DNA from: Anaeromyxobacter oryzae
Lineage (GTDB): Bacteria > Myxococcota > Myxococcia > Myxococcales > Anaeromyxobacteraceae
Direction: 5' to 3'
Assembly: GCF_023169945.1 (NCBI RefSeq)
Contig: NZ_AP025591.1
Span: forward strand, 6,656,546 to 6,720,545
Length of the DNA: 64,000 nucleotides
Shown piece by piece: positions 8,197 through 16,613 of this stretch (position 1 is the stretch's first letter; the number at the start of each line of letters is the position of its first letter). A program made the position numbers and the translations under genes. The notes beneath the pieces were generated by a model that ran no database searches, was not told the origin of the DNA, and saw nothing but the letters and a program-made list of their open reading frames with translations.

Positions 8197-9971
8197 AGCC
8201 GCTCGTCGCGCTCGTCCTTCTGCTCGCCGCCGCCGACGCGGTCGCGGCCGGCGGGAAGCTGGCCGGGTCGAAGCACGACCTGTCCGTCACCGGACCGGGG
8301 CCGATCCGGGCGGTGTCGGAGCGGAACCCGTGCGTCTTCTGTCACGTCCCGCACAACGGTTCCAACAACCGCCCGGACGTCGTCGCGCTGCACCGGCCCT
8401 ACGAGAGCACGACGATGTCCGCGCGGCCGGGCTCCCCGAACGGCGCGACACGGGTGTGCCTCTCCTGCCACGACGGCACCATCGCCGTCGGCCAGACCCG
8501 CGCCAGGCGCATCGAGACCACGGTCGCGACCATCGGCGCCGAGCGCGCGTCGAACCTCGGGACGGACCTGCGGCGGACTCACCCGGTGTCGTTCACGCCG
8601 GTGCCGGGTTCCGGCACGCACGCGCCGGCGCCGGGCGACGCGGTGAAGCTCGACGCAGGGCGGCAGGTGCAGTGCACCTCGTGCCACGATCCTCACGAGG
8701 AGTACCGCGATCCCAGGGTCGGCAAGTTCCTCGTGAAGCCCAGCGAGCGGTCCGCCCTGTGCCTCACCTGCCACGACGCGGTCGCCGTCCAGCGACCCGG
8801 CGCGAGCCACGCGGAGTCCACTGCGCACTACGGCCCGGCCGAGGGCAACACCGCCGGCTGGGGCTCGGTCGCGGACGCCGGCTGCATGGCCTGCCACGCC
8901 TCCCACGGCGCGGATCCGAAGGGTCAGCTCGTCGCGCGCCCCCTCGCCGACGACGACGCGCTCTGCCTGCGCTGCCACGCGACGTCCGTCGTGCGGCGCC
9001 CGCTCGCCGCCGACCTCGCCAAGCCCTCCGCGCACGCGGGCGCCGAGCGCGGCGTCCACGACGCCGGCGAGGGTCGCCCCGGCGCGGCGCGCCCGCTCCC
9101 GGAGCGGTCCCCTGGCACGACGCGCCACGTCACCTGCGTCGACTGCCACGATCCGCACGCCGCGAGCGGCCAGCCCGCCGTCGGGACGAGCCCGGGCGGC
9201 GCCCTCGCCGGCGTCTGGGGCATCGACCGGAACGGCGCGCGGGTTGCCCAGATCCGCTCCGAGTACGAGCTCTGCTTCAAGTGCCACGCGGACAGCGCGA
9301 ACAAGCCGCAGTCCGGCGGGCCGCGGCCGCCGGACCTGGTCCGCCGCGCCGTGGTGGACGTGAACCTCCGCGAGGTGTTCGGACCGACCGCCGTCTCCTC
9401 GCACCCCGTGCTCGGGCCGGGCCGGAACCCGGACGTGCCGAGCCTGCGGGCGCCGTGGACCGCGGCGTCGACGGTTGCCTGCGGCGACTGCCACGCGTCG
9501 GACACCGGGCCGGGCGCCGGCGGGTCCGGTGCGCGCGGCCCCCACGGCTCGATCTACCCGCCCCTGCTCGAGCGCGCGTACTCCACCTCCGACGCGACGG
9601 TCGAGAGCCCCGCGGCGTACGCCCTCTGCTACAAGTGCCACGACCGCGCGGTCCTGCTCTCGACCCGGTCGTCGTTCGCCGAGCACGCCCGGCACCTCGG
9701 GCCGACGGTGAACGCGCCCTGCTCCGCCTGCCACGCCGCCCACGGCATCTCGGCCACGGCGGGGACCCCCGACGGCAACGCGCACCTCGTGAGCTTCGAC
9801 CTCGCGATCGTCCGCGCGTCGGCGGGCGGGCCCGCACAGTACCGGAGCCTCGGGCGCGCCCAGGGGAGCTGCACCCTCTCCTGCCACGGGACGGATCACC
9901 GAGCGTCGACCTACGGCGGGATCGTCCCGGCGGGCTTCCGGCGAGGCGCCGCGCTCCGCCGGGCCCGCTGA
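8193..9971 (+). CDS. Periplasmic/extracellular multiheme cytochrome (11 CXXCH plus one CX3CH)
   Basis: 592 residues with a signal peptide (MKPLVALVLLLAAADAVAA) and a GGGAGG ribosome-binding site. Eleven CXXCH motifs are spread from residue about 47 to 515, many followed by DPH or AAHG. Near the C-terminus a twelfth candidate is written CTLSCH, with three rather than two residues between the cysteines. The N-terminal block GSKHDLSVTGPG...CVFCHVPHN is also present in the tetraheme protein at 11375, marking common ancestry. The start overlaps the upstream propeller lipoprotein stop. Likely the second large electron carrier of the locus. Confidence 0.92.
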   Translation: MKPLVALVLLLAAADAVAAGGKLAGSKHDLSVTGPGPIRAVSERNPCVFCHVPHNGSNNRPDVVALHRPYESTTMSARPGSPNGATRVCLSCHDGTIAVGQTRARRIETTVATIGAERASNLGTDLRRTHPVSFTPVPGSGTHAPAPGDAVKLDAGRQVQCTSCHDPHEEYRDPRVGKFLVKPSERSALCLTCHDAVAVQRPGASHAESTAHYGPAEGNTAGWGSVADAGCMACHASHGADPKGQLVARPLADDDALCLRCHATSVVRRPLAADLAKPSAHAGAERGVHDAGEGRPGAARPLPERSPGTTRHVTCVDCHDPHAASGQPAVGTSPGGALAGVWGIDRNGARVAQIRSEYELCFKCHADSANKPQSGGPRPPDLVRRAVVDVNLREVFGPTAVSSHPVLGPGRNPDVPSLRAPWTAASTVACGDCHASDTGPGAGGSGARGPHGSIYPPLLERAYSTSDATVESPAAYALCYKCHDRAVLLSTRSSFAEHARHLGPTVNAPCSACHAAHGISATAGTPDGNAHLVSFDLAIVRASAGGPAQYRSLGRAQGSCTLSCHGTDHRASTYGGIVPAGFRRGAALRRAR

Positions 9972-10045
9972 CCGCCCGGCGGAGGTTTGTCCGCGACGCG
10001 GCTCCCGTGCGACAAGACTCGAGGGCCAAGCCCGAGGAGAAAGCG

Positions 10046-11224
10046 ATGCACGCTCGTCACTTCCGTCGGTTCCCACGCACCCTCGCCGCGGCGCTGGCGG
10101 GAGCGCTCCTCGCGGGCGCGCTCGGCGGGTGCGCCACGGCCTCGAAGAAGCCGGACAAGGACCTCGTGTGGCCGCCGCCGCCCGAGAAGGCGCGCATCAA
10201 GTTCGTGAAGGCCTTCTCCAGCGAGGAGCAGCTCCGGACCGGCGCCTTCGACGTCGCGCTGCGCGTGCTCGTGCCGTCGTCGGGCGACGTCGTCGTCGCG
10301 CAGCCCACCGGCCTCGCGCTCACGCCGGACGAGAAGGCCCTGTTCGTCGCGTGCTCGTCGGCGGGGCGCCTGCTCCGCGTCGACCTCTCGAGCGGTTCGA
10401 TGAAGATCGTGGCCCAGGACGAGGGCCGCTCGCCCTCGAGGCCGTTCTCGGTCGCGGTGGACGCCGCCGGGAAGTTCTACGTCTCAGACCTGGCCCAGAA
10501 CGCGATCTGGGTGTACGCGCCCGACGGGAAGTTCCTCCTCCGGCTGCAGAACGCGTTCCTCGAGCGCCCGACTGGCATCGCCATCGACCGGCGACGGCAG
10601 CTGCTGTACGTGGTGAGCGGCGTCAGCAACCACTCGGACAAGCACCGCGTCGAGGTCTTCTCGCTCGCCGGCGAGCACGTCCGGACGATCGGGACGCGCG
10701 GCTCGGGCCCGGGCGAGTTCAACTTCCCGACCAACGTCGCGGTGGGTCCGGACGGCACCCTGTACGTCGTGGACATGCTGAACTTCCGGATCCAGGTGTT
10801 CGATCCGGAGGGCCAGCTCCTCGGGATGTTCGGCCAGATCGGCGCGGGCCAGCCGGGCACGTTCGACAAGGCGAAGGCGATTGCCCTCGACGCGTTCGGG
10901 AACATCTACGTCACCGACAGCCAGCAGGGGTTCGTCCAGCTCTTCAACCCGCGGTACGAGCCGCTCATGGCGTTCGCCGGGCGCGCCAACGTTCCGGGCT
11001 TCATGCTCGTGCCGACCGCGATCGTCATCGACTCGAGGAACACCATCTACGTGGCCGACTTCGCGGCGGGCCTGGTGAACGTCTACGAGCTCATCAACAC
11101 CAGGGCCCAGGACGGCCTCGCGCGGGAGCCGGAGCCTGCGGCCGCTCCTCCTGCGGCCGCGCCCGCGGCGACGCCGCCGGCGGCGGCCCCAGCCACCTCC
11201 CGCCAAAACGCCCAGGATGGGTGA
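10046..11224 (+). CDS. NHL-repeat beta-propeller lipoprotein (second copy)
   Basis: 392 residues from an ATG behind GAGGAGA. Lipobox LGGC with Cys29 predicts lipidation. The mature part begins with the motif DLVWPPPPEKARIKFVKAF, shared with the lipoprotein at 7180. Blades include PFSVAVDAAGKFYVSDLAQ, PTGIAIDRRRQLLYVVSG, FPTNVAVGPDGTLYVVDMLN and AKAIALDAFGNIYVTDSQQ. The last 40 residues are an Ala/Pro-rich tail. Separated from the upstream cytochrome by 74 bases and from the tetraheme gene by a 150-base gap containing a sigma-54-like promoter. Function not known; the pairing of these propellers with cytochromes suggests a docking or assembly role. Confidence 0.8.
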   Translation: MHARHFRRFPRTLAAALAGALLAGALGGCATASKKPDKDLVWPPPPEKARIKFVKAFSSEEQLRTGAFDVALRVLVPSSGDVVVAQPTGLALTPDEKALFVACSSAGRLLRVDLSSGSMKIVAQDEGRSPSRPFSVAVDAAGKFYVSDLAQNAIWVYAPDGKFLLRLQNAFLERPTGIAIDRRRQLLYVVSGVSNHSDKHRVEVFSLAGEHVRTIGTRGSGPGEFNFPTNVAVGPDGTLYVVDMLNFRIQVFDPEGQLLGMFGQIGAGQPGTFDKAKAIALDAFGNIYVTDSQQGFVQLFNPRYEPLMAFAGRANVPGFMLVPTAIVIDSRNTIYVADFAAGLVNVYELINTRAQDGLAREPEPAAAPPAAAPAATPPAAAPATSRQNAQDG

Positions 11225-11284
11225 TTTGACGCAGGGTACTACCGGAGGACCCGCGGGATTTCGCAGGGTTACAGGGGGTGACAT

Positions 11285-11300
11285 CGGAACGCCTGTTGCA
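11285..11300 (+). promoter_or_regulatory. Probable sigma-54 promoter of the tetraheme cytochrome gene
   Basis: CGGAACGCCTGTTGCA matches TGGCACG-N4-TTGCA at 10 of the 12 informative positions, with GG and GC ten bases apart. Transcription would start near 11311, giving a leader of about 64 bases before the ATG at 11375. Confidence 0.55.
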
Positions 11301-11374
11301 AACGACAACCTTCAAACAAAGGGGGCCGCACGCACCGAGCGCTGCGGTCAGAAAACCGAAAGGATCGGTCTTCC

Positions 11375-12037
11375 ATGAAGAAGGTTCTCGTCGCGATGGC
11401 TGCCGTGGCGTTCGCCACGTCCGCCAGCGCCACCATCAAGGGCGGGTCGCACGACCTGTCGAGCACGGGCCCTGGCGCCTACGGCGTGAGCACGCTCTCG
11501 TCCTGCCAGTTCTGCCACGCGCCGCACAACGCGAACATCGGCATCGCCGGCACGCCGCTCTGGAACCGCAAGGCTCCGGTGGGCAACGGCGGCGGCTCGT
11601 TCACCGTCTACACGAGCACGACGCTCTCGCCCCAGACCGTCACGCTCGGCGCGAACTCGCTCACCTGCCTCTCCTGCCACGACGGCGTCTCCGACATGGG
11701 CGACACGTTCGTCGGCAGCCGCGGCTTCGCCGCCAACACCCCGATGCACACCACGTTCATGGGCGGTGGCGCGGGCAGCCCGGTCGTCGGGACGAACCTC
11801 AACGACGACCACCCGGTCGGCGTGGTCTACCCGGCGACGGCGACCGGCTTCGTCGCCCGCGCGAGCGTCACCGGCGTGAAGCTCTACGCGTCCTCCGGCG
11901 GGAACTTCACGGTCGAGTGCGGCTCCTGCCACGATCCGCACGGCGAGTGGGACGGCAAGTCGGGCTCGGGCACCGGCCTCGCGAGCTTCCTCCGCGTGAA
12001 CGCGAACGTGATCTGCTCGAACTGCCACGACAAGTAG
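11375..12037 (+). CDS. Tetraheme c-type cytochrome
   Basis: 220 residues with a Sec signal peptide (MKKVLVAMAAVAFATSASA). Four CXXCH motifs occur: CQFCH, CLSCH, CGSCH and CSNCH, the last three residues from the C-terminus. Aligns by eye with the N-terminal and middle parts of the 12-motif cytochrome at 8193 (GSHDLSSTGPG, CQFCHAPHN, CGSCHDPHGEW). Followed 26 bases later by a strong terminator and preceded by its own sigma-54-like promoter, so it can be expressed separately from the upstream genes. Likely a small periplasmic electron shuttle. Confidence 0.92.
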   Translation: MKKVLVAMAAVAFATSASATIKGGSHDLSSTGPGAYGVSTLSSCQFCHAPHNANIGIAGTPLWNRKAPVGNGGGSFTVYTSTTLSPQTVTLGANSLTCLSCHDGVSDMGDTFVGSRGFAANTPMHTTFMGGGAGSPVVGTNLNDDHPVGVVYPATATGFVARASVTGVKLYASSGGNFTVECGSCHDPHGEWDGKSGSGTGLASFLRVNANVICSNCHDK

Positions 12038-12062
12038 GCCGAGGCAGAGCTCCTGATGCACG

Positions 12063-12098
12063 AGCGGGGACCGGGTGACCGGTCCCCGCTGTCATTTT
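12063..12098 (+). terminator. Rho-independent terminator
   Basis: A perfect 12-bp stem (12063-12074 with 12079-12090, arms AGCGGGGACCGG and CCGGTCCCCGCT) closes a GTGA loop and is followed by GTCATTTT. It lies 26 bases after the tetraheme cytochrome stop and ends the first electron transfer locus. Confidence 0.85.
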
Positions 12099-12100
12099 CC

Positions 12101-12233
12101 ACGGGGCGTGCCGCCCCGCCCAGCCGGCGAAGCGGTCGGGGCACCACCCCTGCTACGCGGGGACCGTGACCTCGCGCGCCCGCGTTCGCGGGCACGCGCG
12201 AGGTCCCCGCGCGGAGGGGCTACGCCCCTCCCC
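12101..12233 (+). repeat. Structured extragenic repeat, copy A
   Basis: A run of hairpins (CGGGGCG-TGC-CGCCCCG; a long GACCTCGCGCG...CGCGCGAGGTC stem with a TTCG loop; GGAGGGGC-TAC-GCCCCTCC). The order and sequence match the element at 55618-55749, and stem differences are compensated on the opposite arm. Lies just after a terminator, in non-coding DNA. Confidence 0.65.
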
Positions 12234-12315
12234 CGCTGCGCGGGTCCCCCTCCCCGAGTTCCTCCGCCGCCTTGACCGCCGCCCCGCCCGCGCAGTACGC
12301 AGCAGAGGGCCCCCG

Positions 12316-14289
12316 ATGCCCCTCGCGCCTCGCTCGCCCGCCCGCCGCTGGGCCCTCGCCGCGCTCCTCGCCGGCGCCCTCACGTACGCGCCGACGCTCC
12401 GGCACGGCTTCGCGTTCGACGACGGGATCGTCATCGTGAAGAACCGGCTGATCCGCACCCTCGAGGCGCTCCCGTCGCTCGTTTCGAGCACGGAGTGGGC
12501 GGGCGGAGGCCTCCTCGTTCGCGCCTGGCGGCCGCTCACCGACGCGACCTACGCCCTGAACCACGCCGCCTCCGGGCTCGCGCCCTGGAGCTACCACCTC
12601 GCGAACGCGCTGCTCCACGGGCTGGTCGCGGCGTTGGTGGTGCTCGTGGCCGTCCGGCTCGGGGTCGGCGCGCACGCCGCCGGGATCGCCGGCCTGCTGT
12701 TCGCGGTCCACCCCATCCACGTCGAGGCCGTGGCCAACGTCGTCGGCCGCAAGGACCTGCTCGCCACCGCGTTCCTGCTCGCCATGGTCCTCGCGCACCG
12801 GTGGGGCGCGCGCCGGGGCGGCACCGCGCTCGCCCTGGCCCCGCTCGCCTACGCCGCGGCGATGCTCTCGAAGGAGGTCGGCGCGGTGGGGATCGCCCTG
12901 GTCGGTCTGCTCGACCTGCTCATCCCCGAGCCGGCCGGGGGCGGCGAGGGCGGCGACGATCCGGGCGGCGTTCGCGAGCTGCCCCCTCACCCTGGCCCTC
13001 TCCCCCGGGGGGGGAGAGGGGATGGCTTCACCAAGCGTCGCGGCGTCGTTCTCTACGCGTGCCACGCCGTGGTGCTCGGCATCTACCTGCTCCTCTACCG
13101 CGCGGTGACGGCTGGCGCGCACGACCCGATCCCGTTCGAGGACAACCCTGCCGCGTCCGCGCCCGGCGCGGTACGGCTACTGACGGCGGTCGCGGTGGTC
13201 GGGAAGGGGCTGCTGCTCCAGCTCCTCCCCGTCCGCCTGTCGCCGGACTACTCCTTCGACGCGATCCCGGTCGTCGCCACACCGCTCGACCCGAGGTTCC
13301 TCGCCGCCGCCGCGCTCCTCGCCGGCTGGGCCGCCGCCGGCGCCTGGGCGTGGCGGCGCCGCGGCGCGCCGCTCGGCCTCGCCGCGCTCGCGTGGTACCT
13401 CGTCGCGCTCCTCCCGGCGTCGAACCTGCTCTTCCCCATCGGCACGATCTTCGGGGAGCGGCTCCTCTACCTGCCGTCGGTCGCGACGGCCGTGCTCGCC
13501 GGCGTGGCGGTCGCAGCAGCGAGCGCGTCAGGTCGCCCCGAGCGCGGGGCCGCGCGAACGCGCGGCCCGGAGTCAGGGGGCCCGCCCTGGTGGCCGCGGG
13601 CCGCGCTCGCCGGCGTCGCCCTGCTCGCCGGCGCCCTCACGGTCGCGACGGTGCGCTACGCGGCGGCCTGGGAGAGCGACCGCACGCTGTTCGAGCACGC
13701 CGCCCGGGTCGTGCCGCGCTCGAGCAAGGTCCAGCACAAGCTCGCCGTCGTCCGGCTCGAGGCCGGGGATCCGGAGGGCGCGCTCGCGGCCATCGAGCGC
13801 GCCCTCGCGCTCCGCCCCGGCACGGCCGCGCTCGAGATCGTGCACGCGGAGATCCTCCGCGCGCTGCACCGGCCCGACGACGAGGCCGCGGCGCTCGAGC
13901 GCGCGCTCGCCGCAGCTCCCTCCGATCCCGACGCGCTCTACGCCCTCGGGCGGCGAGCCCGGGACGAGGGGCGGCTCGACGAGGCGGAGCGGTACTGGCG
14001 CCGGGCGCTCGCGGAGCGCCGGGAGCACGCGAGCGCCCTCGCGGACCTGTCGACGCTCGCGCTCGTCCGCGGCGACGCGGACGCCGCGCTCCCGCTCGCG
14101 CTCCGGGCGGTGGACGCCGACGAGCGGCAGGCCAGCGCCTGGTACAACCTCGGGCTCATGTACCGCGCCCGCGGAGACGCGACGCGGGCGCGCGACGCGT
14201 TCGCGCGGTTCGTCGCGTCCGCCGGGCCCGAGTACGCGGCCGAGGCGGGCGCCGTCCGCGAGATGCTCGCCCGCGGCGAGCCGCGCTGA
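12316..14289 (+). CDS. TMTC/DUF1736-like multi-pass membrane protein with C-terminal TPRs
   Basis: 657 residues from the ATG at 12316. The N-terminus (LTYAPTLRHGFAFDDGIVIVKN) has the Asp-Asp of GT-C-type glycosyltransferases and TMTC proteins. About nine hydrophobic segments follow to residue about 440. The C-terminal 200 residues are TPR repeats (GDPEGALAAIERALALRP, GRLDEAERYWRRALAERR, ASAWYNLGLMYRARGD). A 15-20 residue insertion at about 220-237 (PPHPGPLPRGGRGDG) is encoded by a palindromic repeat at 12981-13020 and lies in a cytosolic or periplasmic loop. The stop abuts the stop of the convergent cytochrome gene with no spacer. Probably transfers a sugar to protein or lipid; substrate unknown. 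Confidence 0.7.
   Translation: MPLAPRSPARRWALAALLAGALTYAPTLRHGFAFDDGIVIVKNRLIRTLEALPSLVSSTEWAGGGLLVRAWRPLTDATYALNHAASGLAPWSYHLANALLHGLVAALVVLVAVRLGVGAHAAGIAGLLFAVHPIHVEAVANVVGRKDLLATAFLLAMVLAHRWGARRGGTALALAPLAYAAAMLSKEVGAVGIALVGLLDLLIPEPAGGGEGGDDPGGVRELPPHPGPLPRGGRGDGFTKRRGVVLYACHAVVLGIYLLLYRAVTAGAHDPIPFEDNPAASAPGAVRLLTAVAVVGKGLLLQLLPVRLSPDYSFDAIPVVATPLDPRFLAAAALLAGWAAAGAWAWRRRGAPLGLAALAWYLVALLPASNLLFPIGTIFGERLLYLPSVATAVLAGVAVAAASASGRPERGAARTRGPESGGPPWWPRAALAGVALLAGALTVATVRYAAAWESDRTLFEHAARVVPRSSKVQHKLAVVRLEAGDPEGALAAIERALALRPGTAALEIVHAEILRALHRPDDEAAALERALAAAPSDPDALYALGRRARDEGRLDEAERYWRRALAERREHASALADLSTLALVRGDADAALPLALRAVDADERQASAWYNLGLMYRARGDATRARDAFARFVASAGPEYAAEAGAVREMLARGEPR
12981..13020. 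repeat. REP-like palindrome inserted within a coding sequence
   Basis: CCCTCACCCTGGCCCTCTCC followed by a C/G run and GGGGAGAGGG. The arms CCCTCTCCCC and GGGGAGAGGG pair perfectly. The element belongs by appearance to a palindrome family widespread in proteobacteria that reads HPGPLPRGG when translated. Here it keeps the frame open inside the TMTC-like gene. Confidence 0.6.
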
Positions 14290-14814
14290 TCACTTCCCCG
14301 GGTGGCCGGGTGGCTTCGCGTGCGTGGGCGCGTGACGCGCGTGGCACCTGAGGCACAGCTCGGTGTACTCGAGCCGCAGCCCGGCCTTCCGCTTCGTGAT
14401 CGCGTGCGGATCGTGGCAGGTGTGGCACGCGACGAACCCGCCGGTCATGAGCGGCAGGCCGGCGGGATCCGCGCCCTTCACCATGACGCGGAACGGGTGC
14501 TTCATGTACGCGGGATCGTGGCAGCCGGCGCAGAGCGCGATGGGGTCGCCGCGCACGGCAGCCTGGCCGGGCCGCTCGTGGCAGGCCTGGCAGTCGGCCT
14601 TCGCGCCGTCGGCGCGATCGTGCGGGTTCGGCCCGCGCGCGCGGCCGGGTACGGAGGGCGCTGGGACGGGCGCAGCGGACGCCGGCGTGCCCGCGCCGGG
14701 GACGGCCGCGCCCGTGGCGCCTGGCGCGGGCGGGCGCCACGGCTCGCTCGCCACGACGGGCGCGGCGAGCGCCGCCGCGAGCAGCACGGCGGCGGCGACG
14801 TGGGGCGTCCGCAT
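14290..14814 (-). CDS. Tetraheme c-type cytochrome
   Basis: 174 residues. Signal peptide MRTPHVAAAVLLAAALAAPVVA, then a Pro/Ala-rich linker to residue about 65, then four CXXCH motifs (CQACH, CAGCH, CHTCH, CLRCH) in the last 100 residues. His-rich tail (HARHAPTHAKPPGHPGK). Its ATG overlaps the stop of the radical SAM gene by one base (TGATG), so the two are co-translated. Small size and a flexible linker suggest a periplasmic or tethered shuttle. Why it is coupled to a radical SAM enzyme is unclear. Confidence 0.88.
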   Translation of the reverse strand: MRTPHVAAAVLLAAALAAPVVASEPWRPPAPGATGAAVPGAGTPASAAPVPAPSVPGRARGPNPHDRADGAKADCQACHERPGQAAVRGDPIALCAGCHDPAYMKHPFRVMVKGADPAGLPLMTGGFVACHTCHDPHAITKRKAGLRLEYTELCLRCHARHAPTHAKPPGHPGK

Positions 14815-16331
14815 CAGCTCGCCTTGCGGCGCGCCGCGTCGTTCGGCCGGCCGCCGCTGATGTCCGCCGACTGGATCTCCGCGAGCATCGCCTTCACCGA
14901 CTCCGGCATCTGGGCGCCGCTCGCCATCCGGTGCATCTCGTGGCCGAGGTAGCTGTTCTCGATGAGGAGCTTCAGCACCTTCACCATGAACGAGCGCTTC
15001 CCGGGCGAGAGCTTGTCGAGGTTCTTGAACTTGTCGTGGAAGAAGTGGCCCGTCGCGCGGTGGAGCTCGGACTGCATCTCCTCCATGGTCATGTTGTCCG
15101 GCTTCATCACCGGCTCGACGAGGTTGTAGCGGCGGTAGTCGCGGGTCGCGACGCGCGAGTCGAGCTGCGGGGAGATGTCGGCGTACGGCCACGGCGTCAG
15201 GGCGAGGAAGAACGCCATGTCCGGCGCGTACCACTTCGCCAGCTCGACCGTCTTGCGGATCGACGCCGCGGTCTCCTCGGGCGTCCCCAGGACGAACGAG
15301 GTCTCCGACACCATGCCGTGGGCGTTGATGAGCTCGATGGCCTTCTTCGACTCGTTGACCTTGATGTCCTTCTGGTACAGGTCGAGCGTGCTCTGGGACG
15401 TCGACTCGACGCCCACGTAGACGTGGGAGACGCCGCCCTTCACGTACTTCGGGAGGATCGCCTCGTCGCGCAGGATGTCGTCGACGCGCGTCTCCATGAG
15501 GATCTCCATCCCCGTGCCACGCTCGATCATGAGGTCGAGGATCTTCTCCCAGCGGACTCCGCTCGACGTCGGCGTCTCGTCGGAGAGCATCGTGACCCGG
15601 ACGCCGTAGGTGTCGCGGAGCATCTCGAGCTCGGTCACGAACTTCAGCGGATCGCGGCCGCGCCAGGTGCGGGCCCAGAACTTCTGCTGGGAGCAGAACG
15701 AGCAGCGCTGCCCGCAGCCGCGCGCGGAGTTCGCGATGGCGAGGCGCCCCTCCGGCCGCGGGCGGTAGTAGTAGAGCGGCCAGTCGACGAGGTCCCACGC
15801 GGGCGTGAGCACGTCGAGATCGGGCTCGAACGGTCGCGGCTCGTTCGACACGGGGACGCCGTCCTTGCGCCACGCGAGCCCGCGGATCCGGTCGTACCCC
15901 TCCCCCGCGGCGACCGCCTGGACGAGCTCCTCCATCGTGCGCTCGCCCTCGCCCCGGACCACGAAGTCGACGTTCGGGTCGTCCCGCAGGATCTGGTCCC
16001 AGCAGAACGTCGCGTGGACGTTGCCGACGACGGTCTTGACGGCCGGGTTCCATCGCTTCGCCGTCGCGCAGATGACCCGGGCGTCCGGCTCGGTGGCGGT
16101 GATCGCGGTCGTGCCCACGATGTCCGGCTGGAACTCGGCAATGACGTTCGCGATGTCCTGGTGCGACGCGAAGAGGCTCATCGCGTCGTAGATCCGGACC
16201 TCCGCCCCGGCCGCGCGCGCGGCGCCGCCGACGTACACGAAGCTGAGCGGGAGCCACACGCCGGCGGCCTCGACCACGCCCGAGTGGTATGGGGAGGTGA
16301 CCAGCAGGACCTTCGGACGGCGAACGGACAT
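14814..16331 (-). CDS. B12-binding domain radical SAM protein (BchE-like superfamily)
   Basis: 505 residues. Residues about 5-140 form a cobalamin-binding Rossmann-type domain without the usual DxHxxG motif (VKTVVGNVHATFCWDQIL lies where it would be expected). The radical SAM cluster motif CGQRCSFC (CX3CX2C) is at about 205, followed by DETPTSSGVRWEKIL and the VYVGVESTSQ strand typical of the barrel. The family includes BchE, HpnJ and P-methylases; the substrate cannot be told. Good ribosome-binding site (GAGGAGC). Preceded by a possible sigma-54 promoter and followed by a co-translated tetraheme cytochrome. A related enzyme sits at 22553. Confidence 0.85.
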   Translation of the reverse strand: MSVRRPKVLLVTSPYHSGVVEAAGVWLPLSFVYVGGAARAAGAEVRIYDAMSLFASHQDIANVIAEFQPDIVGTTAITATEPDARVICATAKRWNPAVKTVVGNVHATFCWDQILRDDPNVDFVVRGEGERTMEELVQAVAAGEGYDRIRGLAWRKDGVPVSNEPRPFEPDLDVLTPAWDLVDWPLYYYRPRPEGRLAIANSARGCGQRCSFCSQQKFWARTWRGRDPLKFVTELEMLRDTYGVRVTMLSDETPTSSGVRWEKILDLMIERGTGMEILMETRVDDILRDEAILPKYVKGGVSHVYVGVESTSQSTLDLYQKDIKVNESKKAIELINAHGMVSETSFVLGTPEETAASIRKTVELAKWYAPDMAFFLALTPWPYADISPQLDSRVATRDYRRYNLVEPVMKPDNMTMEEMQSELHRATGHFFHDKFKNLDKLSPGKRSFMVKVLKLLIENSYLGHEMHRMASGAQMPESVKAMLAEIQSADISGGRPNDAARRKAS

Positions 16332-16381
16332 TCGGAAGCTCCTCGGCTGAGACGCTGAGCAAACTAGAGCGGTGGACTACT

Positions 16382-16397
16382 AGCACGAACGGGGCCA
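16382..16397 (-). promoter_or_regulatory. Possible sigma-54 promoter of the radical SAM/cytochrome pair
   Basis: On the minus strand TGGCCCCGTTCGTGCT keeps GG-N10-GC and most of the consensus. It would start transcription near 16371, some 40 bases before the radical SAM ATG. Weaker than the element on the other strand of the same gap. Confidence 0.3.
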
Positions 16398-16559
16398 CGC
16401 CCCGTCCACGGGGTACACCGTTCGGAATCCCCCGTCATTACCGCCACGGACAGGCGCAGGGTTGCCTCGCATCAAGCAGGGCCGCGCAATGGTTGCGTAT
16501 CACCACGATCCGGCGGTGCGGCAGAGCACGCAATGCGGGGCATTTCGCCCCCACGCCGC

Positions 16560-16575
16560 TGGCGAGCCACTTGCA
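16560..16575 (+). promoter_or_regulatory. Probable sigma-54 promoter of the small membrane protein gene
   Basis: TGGCGAGCCACTTGCA matches TGGCACG-N4-TTGCA at all but two informative positions, with the required GG/GC spacing. It lies 39 bases upstream of the ATG at 16614. Confidence 0.5.
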
Positions 16576-16613
16576 ATCACGCTGCGGAGGCGCCCGATGG
16601 GCGATGGAGAACC

